Part shown: positions 41,915 through 49,970 of the stretch, one piece after another
Layout: every line of letters starts with the position of its first letter
Numbering within the stretch: position 1 is the first letter of the stretch
Assembly: GCF_001429765.1 (NCBI RefSeq)
Contig: NZ_LMJB01000006.1
Location: 638,338 to 702,337, forward strand
Source of the DNA: Flavobacterium sp. Root901
Lineage (GTDB): Bacteria > Bacteroidota > Bacteroidia > Flavobacteriales > Flavobacteriaceae
DNA length: 64,000 bases
Direction: 5' to 3'
The notes under the pieces: generated by a model
The model's input: only the letters and a program-made list of their open reading frames with translations
Told to the model about the DNA's origin: nothing
Database searches by the model: none
Program-made: the position numbers and the translations under genes

Positions 41915-42820
41915 ATGAGAGCATTAGTTATTTCTGGCGGAGGAAGTAAAGGCGCATTTGCCGGCGGTGTTGCACAGTACTTAATAGAAGAAAAAAAACA
42001 TGAATATGATTTGTTTTTAGGAACATCAACAGGAAGTTTACTTATTCCGCATTTAGCTCTCGGTCATATTAAAAAAATACATTCGGTTTATACGAATGTT
42101 ACGATGTCAAGTATCTTTAATATTTGCCCCTTTGTGGTAAAAGTAAAAGAAGGAATAGACATTGTAACTATTAATCACTTTAATGTTATGCGCCAGTTTT
42201 TTAAAGGAAAAAGAACATTTGGCGAAAGCAAAGGTTTAAAGAAATACATTCAGAATAATTTCTCGCTGTCTGATTTCAATAAACTAAAAAAAATGAATAA
42301 TGACGTTATTATTACAGTGACCAATTTCACGAAAAACGAATCAGAATATAAATCGGTTAAAGACTGCAGTTACGAAGAATTTTGTGAATGGTCGTGGATT
42401 TCCAGTAATTATGTTCCGTTTATGAGTCTGGTTTCAAAAAACAATTACGAATATGGCGATGGAGGATTTTCGAGTCTGGTTCCAATTCGCGAAGCCATCA
42501 ACCGCGGCGCAACAGAAATAGACGTAATTATTCTCGAAACAGAAGTTAATACAAGCAAAATGGTTATTGGTAAAAATCCGTTTTCTTTAATGATTGATCT
42601 ATTTAGAATTGCTTTGGATCAGGTAGAAAAACATGATATTGCTATAGGAAAACTTATGGCAAACAGTAAAGATGTTAAACTTAACTTATATTACACTCCG
42701 ACTAAATTAACGGATAATGCCTTGATTTTTAATAAAGAAATAATGAAAGAATGGTGGAAGCAAGGGTACGAGTATGCCCAAAATAAATCTGAAGTAATGA
42801 GCGATAACAGGATTATTTAA
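41915..42820 (+). CDS. Patatin-like phospholipase
   Basis: 301 residues, soluble, no signal peptide. The oxyanion loop ALVISGGGSKGAFAGGV opens the protein, the nucleophile elbow is GTSTG (LGTSTGSLLIP, Ser ~43) and the catalytic Asp is in YGDGGFSSLVPI (~residue 185), so the Ser-Asp dyad is complete. Bacterial cytoplasmic patatins hydrolyse lipid acyl esters; some serve in defence or toxicity, but the context (heptad repeats on both sides, no partner gene) says nothing about that here. Confidence 0.92.
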   Translation: MRALVISGGGSKGAFAGGVAQYLIEEKKHEYDLFLGTSTGSLLIPHLALGHIKKIHSVYTNVTMSSIFNICPFVVKVKEGIDIVTINHFNVMRQFFKGKRTFGESKGLKKYIQNNFSLSDFNKLKKMNNDVIITVTNFTKNESEYKSVKDCSYEEFCEWSWISSNYVPFMSLVSKNNYEYGDGGFSSLVPIREAINRGATEIDVIILETEVNTSKMVIGKNPFSLMIDLFRIALDQVEKHDIAIGKLMANSKDVKLNLYYTPTKLTDNALIFNKEIMKEWWKQGYEYAQNKSEVMSDNRII

Positions 42821-42887
42821 GATTTTAGATTTCAGATTTTAGATTGTCTGCTCATAAGCTCATAATCTAAAATCTGCAATCTAAAAT
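42821..42887. repeat. Hairpin-forming heptad element at a convergent junction
   Basis: Directly after the patatin stop come GATTTTA, GATTTCA, GATTTTA, GATTGTC (42821-42848). After 15 bases the same words return inverted (minus strand GATTGCA, GATTTTA, GATTATG). A perfect 13-bp stem joins CAGATTTTAGATT (42833-42845) to 42864-42876. It probably acts as a bidirectional terminator for the patatin and the convergent membrane-protein gene. Confidence 0.7.
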
Positions 42888-42893
42888 TAAATT

Positions 42894-43415
42894 TTACCAA
42901 AGTTCAGCAACTTCGTTTTTAATATAACTTAAAGCAACATTGCTTGGGGATTGTTTCTCTAATAAATCATTCAGGATAACTTCGCGAAGTTTATCAGCAC
43001 TGTCAACTCTGTCGCTCATTGCCGCTTTACGAATCATTTGAATTGTAGAGTTTTTGGCAGTTGTAATAATCGACCAGCATTCTTCAGACATGTAAATTTG
43101 CTGCGTTAAATTGTGTTCAAATTCTTGTTCGATCTGATCTATTACAAAGTTCTCATAATCGTGTTTTTCATGCGAAATAGGAGTAACTCTAATTAGTAAT
43201 TTGGTCAAATTAATACGTTCTAGAAACAAAGTCATTCTTTCGTATGCCTGCAGACGAATCGGAAGAGATTCTTTATGAGCTTGTTTGTTCAATAAAAAAG
43301 CACGTTTTTTATCGTTATTTTTAATGTGCAGTTCAAAAAAACTATACGCTACAAATCCAGTAACAATTGCAGGTAAAGTATAACTGGCTAATTCTATAAT
43401 TCTTGTAAAATCCAT
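42894..43415 (-). CDS. Conserved membrane-anchored protein of unknown function
   Basis: 173 residues. One N-terminal transmembrane segment (~10-26, ASYTLPAIVTGFVAYSFF) precedes a helical cytoplasmic part (LPIRLQAYERMTLFLERINLTKLLIRVTP; EFEHNLTQQIYMSEECWSIITTAKNSTIQMIRKAA). I know no activity for it. It stands alone between convergent and divergent neighbours and looks like a conserved flavobacterial gene, from its regular composition and clean start. Confidence 0.75.
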   Translation of the reverse strand: MDFTRIIELASYTLPAIVTGFVAYSFFELHIKNNDKKRAFLLNKQAHKESLPIRLQAYERMTLFLERINLTKLLIRVTPISHEKHDYENFVIDQIEQEFEHNLTQQIYMSEECWSIITTAKNSTIQMIRKAAMSDRVDSADKLREVILNDLLEKQSPSNVALSYIKNEVAELW

Positions 43416-43541
43416 TGGGGCTAATTTTTTAGCAAAAATATACTTTTTGATGAGAAATCCACTTTAAATTTATACGAATAAGCAAATTAGAAACTTTACT
43501 TTTGCGACTTGTTTTTATAACTACCAGAAATATTTCTCTTA

Positions 43542-44309
43542 ATGGATTCATATATTATATTTTTTCTTTGTTTGGCGGCTTTTGCAGCAGGATTTATTGA
43601 TGCAATTGTTGGCGGCGGCGGATTAATTCAAACTCCTATGGGTTTAATTTTATTACCAAATCTTCCGGTTTCTACGGTTATTGGAAGTTTAAAAATACCG
43701 GCTTTCAGCGGAACAGCTTTTGCAGCTTTTCAATATCTTAAAAAAGTTGTTATCCAGTGGAAATTACTTTTAATAATGATGTGTTTAGCAGTCCCTTCGG
43801 CATTTCTGGGTTCTACTATTTTAACCCTTGTAAGCAATGATTTTATGAAACCGCTTTTGCTGGTGATTTTGTCTTTGCTGTTTATATATACTTACGCCAA
43901 GAAAAACTTTGGACAGCATGTTGCTAAAGATCATTCCGAAACTACACAAATAATATATGCAGTTATAATCAGTATAATTGTTGGCTTTTATGATGGATTT
44001 ATTGGTCCCGGAACCGGAAGCTTTTTTGTGGTTGCTTTTATAGCGCTTTTAGGTTTCGATTTTCTGCACGCTTCCGCGAATGCTAAAATGGTAAATCTGG
44101 CCACAAATTTCGGTTCGATTTGTCTGTTTATCATAAAAGGGAAAATCATCTGGACAATTGCAATTCCAATGGCTGTAAGTAATGGTCTTGGCGGCTGGCT
44201 TGGCGCAAAACTGGCAATTAATAAAGGAAATGGTTTTATTCGGATTTTCTTTTTAATAGTGGTTGTAGGAACATTGATTCGCTTCGCTTATGATGTGTTT
44301 TTTAAATAA
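43542..44309 (+). CDS. TauE/SafE-family sulfite/anion exporter
   Basis: 255 residues with about eight transmembrane helices. The paired repeats AAFAAGFIDAIVGGGGLIQTPMGLILLP and IIVGFYDGFIGPGTGSFFVVAFIALLG are diagnostic of TauE/SafE (UPF0721) permeases. Members export sulfite, sulfoacetate or other organosulfur anions; the substrate is not evident here. A TACTTTTG box at 43497-43504 is a candidate -7 element, 38 bases before the ATG. Confidence 0.92.
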   Translation: MDSYIIFFLCLAAFAAGFIDAIVGGGGLIQTPMGLILLPNLPVSTVIGSLKIPAFSGTAFAAFQYLKKVVIQWKLLLIMMCLAVPSAFLGSTILTLVSNDFMKPLLLVILSLLFIYTYAKKNFGQHVAKDHSETTQIIYAVIISIIVGFYDGFIGPGTGSFFVVAFIALLGFDFLHASANAKMVNLATNFGSICLFIIKGKIIWTIAIPMAVSNGLGGWLGAKLAINKGNGFIRIFFLIVVVGTLIRFAYDVFFK

Positions 44310-44357
44310 GGTTCTGAGAGGCTAAGATGCTAAGGTTCTGAGATTCTAAGTTATTGA
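44308..44357. repeat. Octamer array, left arm of a 37-bp perfect inverted repeat
   Basis: Six octamers start right after the permease stop codon: GGTTCTGA, GAGGCTAA, GATGCTAA, GGTTCTGA, GATTCTAA, GTTATTGA (44310-44357). Bases 44308-44344 are exactly the reverse complement of 44753-44789. Octamers of the same type occur at 32005-32091. Confidence 0.8.
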
Positions 44358-44387
44358 ATAACCGTTGGTTAAAACCAATGGCTATTC
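44356..44387. repeat. Palindromic CCGTTGGTT hairpin
   Basis: 15-bp arms (GAATAACCGTTGGTT at 44356-44370, AACCAATGGCTATTC at 44373-44387) with a 2-base centre and two mismatches. It overlaps the end of the octamer array by two bases. It could terminate transcription of the permease gene, although no clear T-run follows immediately. Confidence 0.6.
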
Positions 44388-44443
44388 AAATTTTAATTTA
44401 ATTTGTATTTATTAGAGATTTTAAAATTATAAAGACTACAATA

Positions 44444-44680
44444 ATGAATGAAATTATGGAAAATTCTGAAGATCTTTTAAATGATTTGCAGGATGATGTT
44501 ATTCTTGAATTACTTCACAAAGGTGATGATGATATAAAAGCTGGCAGACTTATTTCTTTTTCCGATTTTAAAGAAAAATTGAGAATAAAGTATGATATCA
44601 AAATTAAAATTCTTTCAAAATATTTAAAAGAAGCCCATTGTTTATATCCAGCCCCGATTGAGGCGGTATCCTCGCAGTGA
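44444..44680 (+). CDS. Small antitoxin-like protein, orphan
   Basis: 78 residues. The segment DDVILELLHKGDDDIKAGRLISFSDFKEKLRIKYDI has the look of small antitoxins (x-G-x-x-D-I-x-x-G-R-x-x-x-x-x-x-F/V). No RelE- or HigB-like toxin gene is next to it. The last ~12 codons (PAPIEAVSSQ) lie inside a conserved RNA motif (44649-44711), so the original C-terminus was probably replaced when that element arrived or when the stop was lost. The gene sits between the arms of a 37-bp inverted repeat. It may be non-functional. Confidence 0.55.
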   Translation: MNEIMENSEDLLNDLQDDVILELLHKGDDDIKAGRLISFSDFKEKLRIKYDIKIKILSKYLKEAHCLYPAPIEAVSSQ

Positions 44681-44711
44681 AACGGAGAGATATAGCCGAA
44701 AGCGGGAAACC
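44649..44711 (+). ncRNA. Flavo-1-like structured RNA motif
   Basis: The blocks AGCCCCGATTGAGGCGGTATC and AGATATAGCCGAAAGCGGGAA flank a short CTC...GAG stem. CCC/GGG, GGC/GCC and TATC/GATA complementarity gives a nested helix. From memory this pattern, common in Flavobacterium intergenic regions, corresponds to the Flavo-1 motif of unknown function; I cannot verify that with a covariance model. Here it overlaps the 3' end of the small ORF. Confidence 0.5.
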
Positions 44712-44752
44712 ATGTTTAATAAAATGCCTTTTGTCTGGCTTCAAAAAATAGT

Positions 44753-44789
44753 ATCTCAGAACCTTAGCATCTTAGCCTCTCAGAACCTT
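44753..44789. repeat. Octamer array, right arm of the 37-bp perfect inverted repeat
   Basis: Exact reverse complement of 44308-44344; on the minus strand it reads GGTTCTGA, GAGGCTAA, GATGCTAA, GGTTCTGA. It ends 62 bases before the helicase start. Further octamer-like words (minus GTTCCTAA, GATGCTTT) continue to about 44810. The distance between arms is 408 bases. Confidence 0.8.
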
Positions 44790-44851
44790 TAAAAAGCATC
44801 TTAGGAACTTACTTTATAAATTCTTATTTTTGCATAAAAGGAGAAAATTAC

Positions 44852-47188
44852 ATGCAGAAATATATTGACCAGCTCAACGAAGCACAAAGACAACCCGTTT
44901 TGCAAAAAGACGGGCCAATGATTATTATTGCTGGTGCAGGTTCGGGAAAAACCCGTGTTTTAACGATTAGAATTGCTTATTTGATGGCGCAGGGTGTTGA
45001 TGCATTCAATATTTTGTCGCTTACTTTTACCAATAAAGCAGCGCGTGAAATGAAACACAGGATCTCTGATATTGTGGGAGCGTCTGAGGCAAAAAATCTT
45101 TGGATGGGAACTTTTCACTCGATCTTTGCGCGTATACTTCGTTCGGAATCAGATCATTTAGGATATCCTTCCAATTTCACAATTTATGATTCTCAGGATT
45201 CAGCGAGATTAATTTCTTCGATTATTAAAGAAATGCAGCTGGATCGTGATATTTATAAACCAAAGCAGATTTTAGGCCGCATATCCAGTTATAAAAACAG
45301 TTTAATTACTGTAAAAGCTTATTTCAATAATCCGGAATTAATTGAAGCCGATGCAATGGCAAAAAGACCGAGATTAGGAGAAATCTATCAGCAGTATGTA
45401 GAACGTTGTTTTAAGGCAGGAGCAATGGATTTTGATGATTTATTGTTGAAAACCAACGAATTACTTACTCGTTTTCCAGAAGTTTTAGCTAAATATCAAG
45501 ATCGTTTTCGCTACATTCTGGTTGATGAGTACCAGGATACGAATCACTCTCAGTATTTGATAGTAAGGGCTTTATCTGACAGATTTCAGAATATTTGTGT
45601 TGTTGGTGATGATGCACAGAGTATTTACGCATTTCGTGGAGCGAACATTAATAATATTTTGAATTTCCAGAAAGATTATGAAGGGGTAGTAATGTATCGA
45701 TTGGAGCAAAATTACCGTTCAACCCGAAATATTGTTGAAGCGGCAAATACCATAATGGAGCATAATAAAACCAAACTGGATAAAGTGGTTTGGACTGCGA
45801 ATGAATTTGGTCCCAAAATCAAAGTTCACAGAAGTTTGACCGATGCCGAAGAAGGGCGTTTTGTTGCCAGTACGATTTTTGAACAAAAAATGCAGAATCA
45901 GCTTCATAATGGAGCTTTTGCAATTTTATATCGTACTAATGCACAGTCTCGTGCAATGGAAGATGCATTGAGAAAACGCGATATTCCGTATAGAATTTAT
46001 GGCGGATTATCTTTTTATCAGCGTAAAGAAATTAAAGATGTTTTGTGTTATTTGCGTTTGGTAATTAATCCGAAAGATGAAGAAGCGTTGATTCGTGTTA
46101 TCAATTATCCTGCTCGTGGAATTGGGGATACAACTGTTGAAAAATTAACCATTGCAGCAAATCATTACAAACGTTCGATTTGGGAAGTAATGGTAAATAT
46201 TGATAAAATTGATCTGAAACTGAATACCGGTACAAAAAATAAGCTAAAAGATTTTGTGACCATGATTCAGAGCTTTCAGGTGATTGATCAAAATCAGGAT
46301 GCTTTTTACGTAACGGATCATGTGGCAAAGAAAACCGGTTTAGTTCAGGAATTAAAAAAAGATGCAACTCCTGAGGGAATGGCAAAAATCCAGAATATTG
46401 AAGAGCTCTTAAACGGTATAAAAGATTTTACTGAAGGACAAAAAGAAATTGACGGAGCAAGAGGTGCGTTATCTGAATTTATGGAAGATGTGGCACTTGC
46501 AACTGATTTAGATAAAGATACGACCGATGAAGATCGTGTAGCGCTGATGACGATTCACTTAGCAAAAGGACTAGAATTCCCGCATGTTTTTGTTGTGGGA
46601 ATGGAAGAAGATTTGTTTCCGAGTGCCATGAGTATGAGTACCAGAAGTGAATTAGAAGAAGAACGTCGTTTATTTTACGTAGCTTTAACTCGTGCAGAAC
46701 ATCAGGCTTATTTAACTTATGCACAATCCCGTTACCGCTGGGGGAAACTTACAGACAGCGAACCTTCTCGTTTTATCGAAGAAATTGATGGTCAATATCT
46801 TGAATATCTAACTCCGGCAGAAAGTAATTACCGTTATAAATCGCCAATTGACGGTGATATTTTTGGAGACATTGATAAATCGAAATTACGATTAGCAAAA
46901 CCAGTAGGAGGAACGCCTCCCAAACATATTACAGATAATAATCCTAAACCGGATCTCAATATTCGAAAATTAAAACCAGTTTCAGGAAATGCGCCTTCAA
47001 GTTCAAATACTAATTTGTTTGACAGTAAATTAACGGTTGGAAATGTTGTAATGCACGAACGTTTTGGAAAAGGAGAAGTTATTAATTTAGAAGGAGTGGG
47101 AGCTGATAAAAAAGCAGAAATTAAATTTGAAGTTGGTGGAATTAAAAAACTTCTGTTAAGATTTGCTAAATTAGATGTGGTAGGATAA
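44852..47188 (+). CDS. UvrD/PcrA-type superfamily 1 DNA helicase
   Basis: 778 residues. SF1A motifs in order: Q motif LNEAQRQPV, motif I IIAGAGSGKTRVLTIRI, Ia LSLTFTNKAAREM, II YILVDEYQDTNHSQY, III VVGDDAQSIYAFRGANI, IV YRLEQNYRST, V VALMTIHLAKGLEFPHVFVVGMEE and VI LFYVALTRAEHQAYLTYAQSR. The C-terminal tail (VGNVVMHERFGKGEVINLEGVGADKKAEIKFEVGGIKKLLLRFAKL) is the PcrA/UvrD RNA-polymerase-interaction module. It unwinds DNA in excision repair and removes RecA. An AAGGAGAA purine box 8 bases before the ATG is unusual for this phylum. A TATTTTTG box lies at 44825-44832. Confidence 0.96.
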   Translation: MQKYIDQLNEAQRQPVLQKDGPMIIIAGAGSGKTRVLTIRIAYLMAQGVDAFNILSLTFTNKAAREMKHRISDIVGASEAKNLWMGTFHSIFARILRSESDHLGYPSNFTIYDSQDSARLISSIIKEMQLDRDIYKPKQILGRISSYKNSLITVKAYFNNPELIEADAMAKRPRLGEIYQQYVERCFKAGAMDFDDLLLKTNELLTRFPEVLAKYQDRFRYILVDEYQDTNHSQYLIVRALSDRFQNICVVGDDAQSIYAFRGANINNILNFQKDYEGVVMYRLEQNYRSTRNIVEAANTIMEHNKTKLDKVVWTANEFGPKIKVHRSLTDAEEGRFVASTIFEQKMQNQLHNGAFAILYRTNAQSRAMEDALRKRDIPYRIYGGLSFYQRKEIKDVLCYLRLVINPKDEEALIRVINYPARGIGDTTVEKLTIAANHYKRSIWEVMVNIDKIDLKLNTGTKNKLKDFVTMIQSFQVIDQNQDAFYVTDHVAKKTGLVQELKKDATPEGMAKIQNIEELLNGIKDFTEGQKEIDGARGALSEFMEDVALATDLDKDTTDEDRVALMTIHLAKGLEFPHVFVVGMEEDLFPSAMSMSTRSELEEERRLFYVALTRAEHQAYLTYAQSRYRWGKLTDSEPSRFIEEIDGQYLEYLTPAESNYRYKSPIDGDIFGDIDKSKLRLAKPVGGTPPKHITDNNPKPDLNIRKLKPVSGNAPSSSNTNLFDSKLTVGNVVMHERFGKGEVINLEGVGADKKAEIKFEVGGIKKLLLRFAKLDVVG

Positions 47189-47193
47189 ATATT

Positions 47194-47249
47194 GGTTTCA
47201 AGTTTCCGGTTTCACATTCAAATTACAATTTGAATGTGAAACCGGAAAC
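47194..47249. repeat. Long perfect hairpin built of heptads
   Basis: Heptads GGTTTCA, AGTTTCC, GGTTTCA, CATTCAA (47194-47221). The 23-bp stretch 47202-47224 is exactly reverse-complemented at 47227-47249, leaving only a 2-base centre. It lies between the helicase and tsaC-like genes, in the same direction as both. No U-run follows, so it would be an mRNA-stabilising or processing hairpin rather than an intrinsic terminator. Confidence 0.75.
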
Positions 47250-47274
47250 AAATTAAACTTTAAACAAAAATCAA

Positions 47275-47895
47275 ATGGCTGAGTTCATAAAAATATATCC
47301 GGATAAACCTAGTGAAGCCGCAATTGCAAAAGTTGTAAAAGTGCTTCAAAATGGCGGTTTGGTAATTTATCCAACCGATACGGTTTACGGTCTAGGCTGT
47401 GATATTACCAATTCACGCGCTTTAGAAAAAATTGCAAAAATAAAAGGAGTAAAGTTAGAGAAAGCAAATTTCTCTTTTATCTGTCATGATTTGAGTAATC
47501 TTTCAGATTATGTCCGTCAAATAGATACTTCTACCTTTAAAATATTAAAAAGAGCACTTCCCGGACCTTATACGTTTATTTTACCGGGAAATAATAATCT
47601 CCCAAAAGAGTTTAAAAAGAAAACTACTGTTGGTATTCGTGTTCCTGATAATAATATCATATTAGAAATAGTACGTCAGTTAGGAAATCCTGTTGTTTCG
47701 ACTTCTATTCGTGATGAAGATGATGTAATTGAATATACAACAGATCCGGAATTGATTTTTGAAAAATGGCAGAATCTGGTTGATGTAGTAATTGATGGAG
47801 GTTATGGAGATAATATAGGTTCAACAATCATAGATTTATCTGAACATGAACCGGTTGTAATAAGAGAAGGAAAAGGCGATGTTGATATTTTATAA
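47275..47895 (+). CDS. L-threonylcarbamoyladenylate synthase (Sua5/YciO/YrdC family)
   Basis: 206 residues. It makes threonylcarbamoyl-AMP from threonine, bicarbonate and ATP for the t6A37 modification of tRNAs decoding ANN. The motif KVLQNGGLVIYPTDTVYGLGCDI is the family's active-site signature, followed by KIAKIKGVKLEKANFSFICHDL, LPGPYTFILPGNN, TVGIRVPDNNIILEIVRQLG and STSIRDEDD. The length suits the single-domain TsaC form without the Sua5 extension. TsaE, the ATPase of the same pathway, is at 59918-60325. Confidence 0.93.
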   Translation: MAEFIKIYPDKPSEAAIAKVVKVLQNGGLVIYPTDTVYGLGCDITNSRALEKIAKIKGVKLEKANFSFICHDLSNLSDYVRQIDTSTFKILKRALPGPYTFILPGNNNLPKEFKKKTTVGIRVPDNNIILEIVRQLGNPVVSTSIRDEDDVIEYTTDPELIFEKWQNLVDVVIDGGYGDNIGSTIIDLSEHEPVVIREGKGDVDIL

Positions 47896-48021
47896 ATAAA
47901 AACGTAAATCTTATAAAAGTTCAAAAAATTATGCCTAACTTTAGTATAGTTAAAATTTAGTTAGTTAATAAAAATAATGTTATTCTTGATTTAATTGGTC
48001 ATTTAAAAATTAAGAATACAA

Positions 48022-48048
48022 AAAAAGCAGGTCAACGACCTGCTTTTT
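48022..48048. terminator. Bidirectional terminator between tsaC-like and OmpA-lipoprotein genes
   Basis: 12-bp perfect stem AAAAAGCAGGTC (48022-48033) / GACCTGCTTTTT (48037-48048) with an AAC loop. The A-run on one side and T-run on the other fit termination of both convergent transcripts. Confidence 0.85.
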
Positions 48049-48074
48049 CTGTTTTATAAAGTATATTACTTTAA

Positions 48075-48908
48075 TTATTTTGCTTGTTTTTTCATTTCTT
48101 TTTCGATCATATCGTAGAACTGATCAATTTTCGGCATAACAACAATACGGGTTCTTCTGTTACGAGCTTTGTTTTCCGGAGTATCATTTGCAACTAAAGG
48201 CACATAAGAGCTTCTTCCGGCAGCAATTAATTTTGCAGGGTTTACATTTAAGTCATTAGTTAATACACGAACGATTGAAGTAGAACGTTTAACACTTAAA
48301 TCCCAGTTGTCTAACAAAACACCGTTGCTTTTGTAAGGAACGTCATCTGTGTGACCTTCAACCATACACTCAAAGTCAGGTTTGTCGTTTACTACTTTTG
48401 CAACTTTAGCTAAAACAGATTTTGCTTTGTCACTCACTTCATAGCTTCCGCTTTTGAAAAGTAATTTATCAGCAATAGAGATAAATACAACTCCTTTTTC
48501 AACATTGATTTCGATATCCGGATCGTTGATTCCAACTGCACCTTTTAAACTTGTAACCAATGCTAAAGTTACACTGTCTTTTTTAGTAAGAGCATCCTGA
48601 AGTCTTGAGATTTTTAAATCTTTTTCTTTTAAACTTTCAAGAGATTTTTCAAGGTTTTCAGCACCTTTAGTAGTTAAAACTGTTAAGTCTTTTGAGCTGT
48701 TAATTAAATCCTGATTGTGTTGTTTATAGCTTTCAGCTGTTGCTGCTAATCCTGCTTTTTCTTCCAGACAAGAATTTAATTTAACTGTGCAAGAGTTTAA
48801 TAAATCCTGAGTCTCTTTTTGCTTTGCTTCTAGTGCAGCGTATTGCTTTTTCGATACACACGAAGTTAAGGCCATTAATACTGATAGTGCGATAACTATT
48901 TTTCTCAT
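48075..48908 (-). CDS. OmpA-family peptidoglycan-binding lipoprotein
   Basis: 277 residues. A lipoprotein signal (MRKIVIALSVLMALTSC, lipobox LTSC) is followed by a long coiled-coil (~20-110, YAALEAKQKETQDLLNSCTVKL...SLKEKDLKISRLQDALTKKD) and an OmpA C-terminal domain (VFISIADKLLFKSGSYEVSDKAKSVL; VEGHTDDVPYKSNGVLLDNWDLSVKRS; ARNRRTRIVVMPKIDQF). It anchors the outer membrane to peptidoglycan. A minus-strand TAAATTTG box at 48945-48938, overlapping the stop of the glycosyltransferase gene, is a possible -7 element of its own promoter. Confidence 0.93.
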   Translation of the reverse strand: MRKIVIALSVLMALTSCVSKKQYAALEAKQKETQDLLNSCTVKLNSCLEEKAGLAATAESYKQHNQDLINSSKDLTVLTTKGAENLEKSLESLKEKDLKISRLQDALTKKDSVTLALVTSLKGAVGINDPDIEINVEKGVVFISIADKLLFKSGSYEVSDKAKSVLAKVAKVVNDKPDFECMVEGHTDDVPYKSNGVLLDNWDLSVKRSTSIVRVLTNDLNVNPAKLIAAGRSSYVPLVANDTPENKARNRRTRIVVMPKIDQFYDMIEKEMKKQAK

Positions 48909-48942
48909 AAGTATTCTATTTAATTAAACGTTGATTACAAAT

Positions 48943-49962
48943 TTAGTTTTTAATATTTTGATTACTGTTAAAGATTTCTTTAAAAACCAGTAATTTCTTT
49001 ATATAATACAGGAAAACGATACTTTTTAAGGTATAGTATTGCTGTGTTTGAAAATCTTTTCTTTTTTTAAGATATTTTAAAGATAGGCAATAAAATGAAA
49101 AATGTGCCTTTAAAATGGCAAAAGTATGCCCAAACTTTCCTTGTGTAAGAAAACGGATACCAGCAATTCCGTCTAAAATCATTCGGAAGAAAATAACAAA
49201 AAACAGTCCTTTTTTTGGAAGGTTTTTAACAAGCATTAACAGCGAATTTCTAAAATTTAAATATGTTTTTTTAGGATTTCCCTGCTGTAATGTTGCGCCT
49301 CCAACATGATAAACAACTGATTCTGAATTGTATTTTATAATATGTCCTTCATTTTTAGCACGCCAGCATAAATCAATTTCTTCCTGATGCGCAAAGAACG
49401 TTTCATCAAAACCATTTAGCTGATGATAAACTTCTTTTCGAATAAAAAAACAGGCACCGGAAGCCCAAAACAACTCGCAGTTGTCATTGTATTGACCATA
49501 ATCTTTTTCAATGGTATCAAAAATTCGGCCTCTGCAAAACGGATAACCATATTTATCTATAAATCCGCCGGCAGCACCTGCATATTCAAAATATTCTTTA
49601 TTTTTAAAATCAAGGATTTTAGGCTGAATAACGGCAGTTTGTTTTTCTTTATCAAAAGTTTCGATAATTGGTCTGAGCCAATTTGGAGTTACCTCTATAT
49701 CCGAATTTACTAAAGCATAAATTTCAGCATCTACATTTTGAAGCGCATCGTTATACCCTTTTGCAAAACCATGATTCCCGTTATTTTGAATAATTTTTAC
49801 AGATGGAAAATTTTCTTTGACAAAATTTACAGAAGAATCGGTTGATGCATTATCGGCCACATAAATTACGGCTTCTGCTGAATATTGTAAAACAGACGGC
49901 AGAAATTGCTCTAACAATTTAACTCCGTTCCAATTTAAAATGACAACTGCTATTTTATCCAA
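48943..49962 (-). CDS. Family 2 glycosyltransferase (rhamnosyltransferase-like)
   Basis: 339 residues. The GT-A fold nucleotide-binding region is DKIAVVILNWNGVKLLEQFLPSVLQYS, then VYVADNASTDSS, and the metal site is in EIYALVNSDIEVTPNWLRP (Asp-x-Asp-like). The acceptor region has LFWASGACFFIRKEVYHQLNGFDETFFAHQEEIDLCWRAKNEG. The C-terminal amphipathic/hydrophobic part (LPKKGLFFVIFFRMILDGIAG) suggests membrane association. It is probably used in lipopolysaccharide or exopolysaccharide synthesis, although this genome position is not a polysaccharide locus; the acceptor is unknown. Confidence 0.92.
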   Translation of the reverse strand: MDKIAVVILNWNGVKLLEQFLPSVLQYSAEAVIYVADNASTDSSVNFVKENFPSVKIIQNNGNHGFAKGYNDALQNVDAEIYALVNSDIEVTPNWLRPIIETFDKEKQTAVIQPKILDFKNKEYFEYAGAAGGFIDKYGYPFCRGRIFDTIEKDYGQYNDNCELFWASGACFFIRKEVYHQLNGFDETFFAHQEEIDLCWRAKNEGHIIKYNSESVVYHVGGATLQQGNPKKTYLNFRNSLLMLVKNLPKKGLFFVIFFRMILDGIAGIRFLTQGKFGHTFAILKAHFSFYCLSLKYLKKRKDFQTQQYYTLKSIVFLYYIKKLLVFKEIFNSNQNIKN

Positions 49963-49970
49963 AAGTGCTT

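Noticed and set aside
44444..44680. Toxin-antitoxin pair
   Set aside because: The small protein resembles an antitoxin, but no toxin-like frame lies beside it; the following gene is a housekeeping helicase.
44308..44789. Insertion sequence with terminal inverted repeats
   Set aside because: The arms are long and identical, but there is no transposase frame and no clear target duplication; it is reported as a possible cassette only.
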